Of a DNA stretch of 64,000 bases, positions 60,911-64,000 are shown piece after piece. Within the stretch, counting starts at the first letter, position 1; each line of letters opens with the position of its first letter. Position numbers and translations under genes: made by a program. Source of the DNA: Fusobacterium perfoetens ATCC 29250 (GTDB lineage: Bacteria; Fusobacteriota; Fusobacteriia; Fusobacteriales; Fusobacteriaceae); the NCBI RefSeq assembly GCF_000622245.1, contig NZ_JHXW01000012.1, forward strand, positions 1-64,000, read 5' to 3'. The notes beneath the pieces are model-generated. The model was given only the letters and a program-made list of their open reading frames with translations, ran no database searches and was not told the DNA's origin.

Positions 60911-61495
60911 ATGACAGAAAAAGAAAAATGTAAATTAGGATTATTATATGATGCTAATTATGATAAAGAACTTTTAAAAGAGAGAGAAATTTCAAAAGAG
61001 TTATGTTATGAATTTAATATTTTAAGGCCATCAGAAAAAGAAAAAGGGAAAGAGATTATCAAAAAACTTTTTGGAAAAACTCAAGAAGAATTTTCAATTA
61101 ATCAACCTTTTTATTGTGATTATGGATATAATATAGAAATTGGAGAAAATTTTTATTCTAATCATAATTTAATAATTTTAGATGGAGCAAAGGTTAAAAT
61201 AGGAAATAATGTTTTTATAGGGCCTAATTGTTGTATAACAACAGCTGGACATCCTATTGATGTAGAAGATAGAAATTTTGGATTAGAATATGCTTATCCT
61301 ATAACTATTGGAAATAATGTTTGGATAGGAACTAATGTAAGTATTTTACCAGGTGTAAAAATAGGTGAAAACAGTATAATAGGAGCTGGAAGTGTGGTTA
61401 ATAGAGATATCCCTGAAAATGTTATAGTTGCTGGGAATCCTTGTAAAATAATTAGAAAAATTTCTGAAAAAGATAAAGAAAAATATAAAAGATAA
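60911..61495 (+). CDS. Maltose/galactoside O-acetyltransferase family protein
   Basis: The 194 residues form an N-terminal helical segment plus a left-handed beta-helix of hexapeptide repeats (IEIGENFYSNHNL, VKIGNNVFIGPN, ITIGNNVWIGTNVSILPGV). The catalytic His lies in TTAGHPID. The family transfers acetyl from acetyl-CoA to sugars such as maltose or galactosides; the substrate is unproven. ATG 60911 follows ATGGAGGAAAA and gives the normal family start. Monocistronic. Confidence 0.9.
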   Translation: MTEKEKCKLGLLYDANYDKELLKEREISKELCYEFNILRPSEKEKGKEIIKKLFGKTQEEFSINQPFYCDYGYNIEIGENFYSNHNLIILDGAKVKIGNNVFIGPNCCITTAGHPIDVEDRNFGLEYAYPITIGNNVWIGTNVSILPGVKIGENSIIGAGSVVNRDIPENVIVAGNPCKIIRKISEKDKEKYKR

Positions 61496-61502
61496 AAAAT
61501 AA

Positions 61503-61531
61503 TGGGACTTTTTATAATCTAAAAAGTCCCA
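61503..61531. terminator. Terminator hairpin between the acetyltransferase and ptsI genes
   Basis: TGGGACTTTTT (61503-61513) and AAAAAGTCCCA (61521-61531), 7-base loop; flanking T-runs are imperfect on both strands. Confidence 0.7.
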
Positions 61532-61569
61532 ATTCATTTTATTATATAATTTTTGTCTTTTTTATTTTA

Positions 61570-63300
61570 TTATTTTGTATAGTTAGAAGAATTAAAGTTT
61601 TTAATTTCTTCCATAACTTCTTCAGCAGTAGCAAGTGATAAAACTTTTTCAACTAAAGCTTCACATTGAGTTTTATCAAGTGACATTATATTTCTTTTTA
61701 TTCTTGGTACAGATATAGCTGACATAGAGAAAGCATCTAGTCCCATACCAAATAATATAGCTGTAGCATTTTCATCTCCAGCAAATTCTCCACACATAGA
61801 AATACTTATATTTTCACTGTGAGCTCCATCTATAGCACATTTTATAGCTTGAAGTACAGCTGGGTTATAAGAGTTGTAAAGATTTGAAATTTTTTCATTT
61901 CCTCTATCAACAGCTAATGTATATTGAGTTAAGTCATTAGTTCCGATAGAGAAGAAGTCACATTCTTTAGCAAAAGAAGAAGCTCTAAAGGCAACAGCTG
62001 GAGTTTCAACCATAATTCCAAGTTGAATATTTTCATCAAAAGCTATTCCTTCATTTCTTAATTCTTCCATACATTCTTTTAATAAAGCTCTTGATTTTCT
62101 AACTTCTGTTAAAGAAATTATCATAGGAAGCATTATTTTAATGTATCCAAAAGCAGAAGCTCTTAAAAGTGCTCTAAATTGAGTTTTTAAAATTTCAGGT
62201 CTGTCAAGACAAACTCTTAAAGCTCTCCATCCTAAGAAAGGATTTTCTTCTTTTGGTAATTCCATATAAGGTAAAGATTTATCTCCACCAATATCCATAG
62301 TTCTTATAGTAACAGGTTTTCCTTCTAAAGCTTCAGCAACAGCTTTATAAGCTTCAAATTGTTCATCTTCACTAGGGAAACAATCATTATTCATAAATAA
62401 GAATTCTGTTCTATAAAGTCCAATTCCTTGAGCTCCATTTTTTAGAACTCCATCAATATCTTTTGGAGAACCTATATTAGCCCAAGCACCAACTTTTTTA
62501 CCATCTTTAGAAACAGCATCTTTATCTTTTAGTTGTTTTAAAAGTTCTTTTTCAGCTAAGAATTCTTCTCTTTTTAAAGTATAAGTTTTTATTTCATCTT
62601 CAGTAGGATTTAATATAACAACTCCTTCTAAAGCATCAACTATTATAGAATCTCCAGATTTTACTTCAGAATATTTTTCTCCAGTTCCAACAACAGCAGG
62701 AATTTCAAGAGACCTAGCCATTATAGATGAATGAGCTGTTTTTCCTCCAATTTCAGTAACAAATGCTAAAACATTATCTAAATCTAATTGAGCAGTATCA
62801 GAAGGAGTAAGGTCTTTAGTAATTATTACAGAATCTTTTGGAAGATTAGATAAATCTAAAATTTCAGTTCCTGTAATATTGAAAAGCCATCTTTTTCCAA
62901 TATCTTTAAGGTCAGCAGCTCTTTCTCTTAAATAAGGGTCTTCTAAACAACCTAACATTTCACAATATCCAGCAAGTCCTTGTTCAAGAGCATTTTCAGC
63001 TGTAATTTGTTCATCTTCAATTAATTCAACTACTTCATCAAATAAATCTTCATCTTCTAATAAAGTGATGTGTCCATCAAAGATACTTGCTTTATCTTCT
63101 CCTAATTTTTTAGCAGTTTTTTCTCTTATAGCAAGTAATTGTTCTTTAGAAATATTTCTCCCATTAAGTAATCTTTCTTTTTCCAATTCAGTATCTTCAA
63201 TATTATTTTTATTAATAATGATTTCATTTTCTTTATATAAAAATACTTTTCCTACTGATACCCCAGGTGATGCAGGAATTCCATTAATAATAATACTCAT
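61570..63300 (-). CDS. ptsI: PTS enzyme I (phosphoenolpyruvate-protein phosphotransferase)
   Basis: Enzyme I takes phosphate from phosphoenolpyruvate and passes it to HPr. The 576 residues include the phosphorylated H190 in GGKTAHSSIMARS, the PEP-binding region with GIGLYRTEFLFM, and SIGTNDLTQY near the C-terminus. AAAGGATGG precedes the start. ptsH lies upstream on the same strand, but an intrinsic terminator sits between the two. Confidence 0.96.
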   Translation of the reverse strand: MSIIINGIPASPGVSVGKVFLYKENEIIINKNNIEDTELEKERLLNGRNISKEQLLAIREKTAKKLGEDKASIFDGHITLLEDEDLFDEVVELIEDEQITAENALEQGLAGYCEMLGCLEDPYLRERAADLKDIGKRWLFNITGTEILDLSNLPKDSVIITKDLTPSDTAQLDLDNVLAFVTEIGGKTAHSSIMARSLEIPAVVGTGEKYSEVKSGDSIIVDALEGVVILNPTEDEIKTYTLKREEFLAEKELLKQLKDKDAVSKDGKKVGAWANIGSPKDIDGVLKNGAQGIGLYRTEFLFMNNDCFPSEDEQFEAYKAVAEALEGKPVTIRTMDIGGDKSLPYMELPKEENPFLGWRALRVCLDRPEILKTQFRALLRASAFGYIKIMLPMIISLTEVRKSRALLKECMEELRNEGIAFDENIQLGIMVETPAVAFRASSFAKECDFFSIGTNDLTQYTLAVDRGNEKISNLYNSYNPAVLQAIKCAIDGAHSENISISMCGEFAGDENATAILFGMGLDAFSMSAISVPRIKRNIMSLDKTQCEALVEKVLSLATAEEVMEEIKNFNSSNYTK

Positions 63301-63328
63301 TTATTATACCATCCTTTTAATTTTTTGA

Positions 63329-63354
63329 TAAAAAAAAGGGGATACCTATCCCCT
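63329..63354 (-). terminator. Intrinsic terminator between ptsH and ptsI
   Basis: On the reverse strand AGGGGATA-GG-TATCCCCT (63354-63337) is followed by eight Ts. It lies 13 bases after the ptsH stop and before ptsI, so it should allow only part of the transcripts into ptsI. Confidence 0.85.
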
Positions 63355-63367
63355 CTTACTTAATTAA

Positions 63368-63631
63368 CTAGTCTTTTAAGTTAGCAAGAAGTTCAGCTAA
63401 TTTTTCAACAGCTTCTTGTTCATCTTCTCCATCAGCATAAACAGTAACTTGAGTTCCTTTTTTTATTCCTAGAGAAAGAAGTTTTAAAAGAGAAGTTCCT
63501 TTTACTTTTTTTCCTTCAGCATTTTCTACTTCAATAGAAGATTTAAAAGTTTTTGCTAAACTAACGAATTCGTTTCCTGGTCTAGTATGAAGTCCAGTTT
63601 CATTTGTAATTTCTACAGTTCTAGATAACAT
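63368..63631 (-). CDS. ptsH: Phosphocarrier protein HPr
   Basis: The 87-residue HPr relays phosphate from enzyme I to IIA components, including the Crr-like protein at 13.4 kb. The active-site H15 lies in GLHTRPGNE, slightly different from the common GLHARPA. The regulatory serine position is S47 in GTSLLKLLSLGI, whose surroundings differ from the usual KSIMGVMSLG, so regulation by HPr kinase is uncertain. AGGAGGG precedes the ATG. A consensus promoter lies upstream. Confidence 0.95.
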   Translation of the reverse strand: MLSRTVEITNETGLHTRPGNEFVSLAKTFKSSIEVENAEGKKVKGTSLLKLLSLGIKKGTQVTVYADGEDEQEAVEKLAELLANLKD

Positions 63632-63700
63632 TATACCCTCCTAAAATTAATAAAGATTATTATATTATAAATAAGACAAAATTATATAAACAGTATGAAT

Positions 63701-63729
63701 ATAATATACTATTTTATAAAAATTGTCAA
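63701..63729 (-). promoter_or_regulatory. Promoter of ptsH-ptsI
   Basis: Reverse strand TTGACA (63729-63724), 17 bases, TATTAT (63706-63701), about 70 bases before ptsH. Confidence 0.75.
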
Positions 63730-63795
63730 TAAAAAAACATTTCACTTTTTTAAATAATGGTTAAAAGTTCGTAAAAAGTACTAAAAATAAAAAAA

Positions 63796-64000
63796 TTAGT
63801 CTTTTTTTACAAAATGTTTTCTTCTTTCGGCATCAGTTAAATATTTTTTTCTAAGTCTTATAAAATTAGGTGTAACCTCAACATATTCATCTTCAGAAAT
63901 ATAATCAAGAGCTTGTTCAAGAGTTAATTTTCTAGGAGGAGCTAATTTAACAGCATCATCACTTCCTGCAGCTCTCATATTTGTAAGTTTTTTAGTTTTA
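63796..64000 (-). CDS. typA: C-terminal end of ribosome-associated GTPase TypA/BipA (5' part outside window)
   Basis: The frame is open to the right edge of the window and ends at 63796. It reads [15 protein letters not shown], then [31 protein letters not shown] and DAERRKHF, which is the conserved C-terminal domain of TypA/BipA, a translation-factor GTPase involved in ribosome assembly and stress. It should continue for some 540 residues beyond the window. No ribosome site or promoter of it is visible here. Confidence 0.93.
   Translation of the reverse strand, partial: KTKKLTNMRAAGSDDAVKLAPPRKLTLEQALDYISEDEYVEVTPNFIRLRKKYLTDAERRKHFVKKD

Overview
The window is a very AT-rich chromosomal segment of a Gram-negative anaerobe that is almost certainly Fusobacterium or a close relative. 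The evidence is the mix of outer-membrane biology (autotransporter barrel end, Kdo transferase WaaA, TonB-dependent receptors, ExbBD-TonB) with low-GC codon use, a split transketolase, strong AGGAGG-type ribosome sites, and an anaerobic haem locus (HutW/HmuW, HmuF, HutX) of the fusobacterial type. The species cannot be named from the sequence alone.

Layout. 1-255: end of an autotransporter-like gene. 0.7-5.1 kb: operon ymdB-prmA-cmk-waaA-trmB, then a Mn-type superoxide dismutase, ruvC (reverse) and uvrA. 9.4-11.6 kb (reverse): an orphan amino-acid binding protein behind a long attenuator leader, and a Mu-like integrase-fold protein with a lost catalytic residue. 11.8-16.3 kb: glucose-type PTS (IICB, IIA), a small outer-membrane barrel, and pyrG behind a leader terminator. 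16.3-18.2 kb: gltS and an M15-peptidase lipoprotein. 18.3-34.7 kb: a haem/iron island. Its reverse operon is dps-hutX-TonB receptor-permease-ATPase-binding protein-ABC exporter. It also holds a ZIP transporter, divergent hutW/hmuF, a second TonB receptor, and a forward operon DUF454-hutW2-exbB-exbD-tonB. 34.7-38.6 kb (reverse): TauE/SafE, GntR regulator, tRNA-Gln, mrp, nhaC. 38.8-43.1 kb: translation operon prfA-prmC-queA-rsmD plus a small secreted protein. 43.1-54.8 kb: exported bile-salt-hydrolase-like enzyme, split transketolase, ftsX-envC, nadK, nitrilase, recN, a degenerate Xer protein, era and two redox genes. 54.8-64 kb, mostly reverse: nitronate-monooxygenase-like enzyme, manA, a LexA-like repressor operon with a repeat-rich control region, cobQ, a frameshifted gene, an acetyltransferase, ptsH-ptsI and the end of typA.

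How the genes work together. The haem island looks like a complete route: two receptors energised by ExbBD-TonB, a binding-protein ABC importer, a cytosolic haem carrier (HutX), two radical-SAM haem-opening enzymes (HutW) with a flavodoxin (HmuF), and Dps for released iron. ptsH-ptsI at the right end supply phosphate to the IICB/IIA pair at 12-14 kb.

The strongest candidate for something undescribed is the leader of the amino-acid binding protein (10241-10486, reverse strand). A consensus promoter is followed by a perfect Shine-Dalgarno site, a 28-codon ORF, a terminator, and a competing antiterminator whose left arm overlaps the ORF's last codons and stop. Several pseudo-enzyme-like proteins also stand out: CobQ without its amidotransferase cysteine, a Xer protein without catalytic residues, and the Mu-like protein. 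PrmC has a doubled N-terminal domain, and the LexA-like repressor is flanked by a 37-bp tandem repeat and repeated operator-like decamers. Everything here is from reading the sequence; no searches or folding programs were run.
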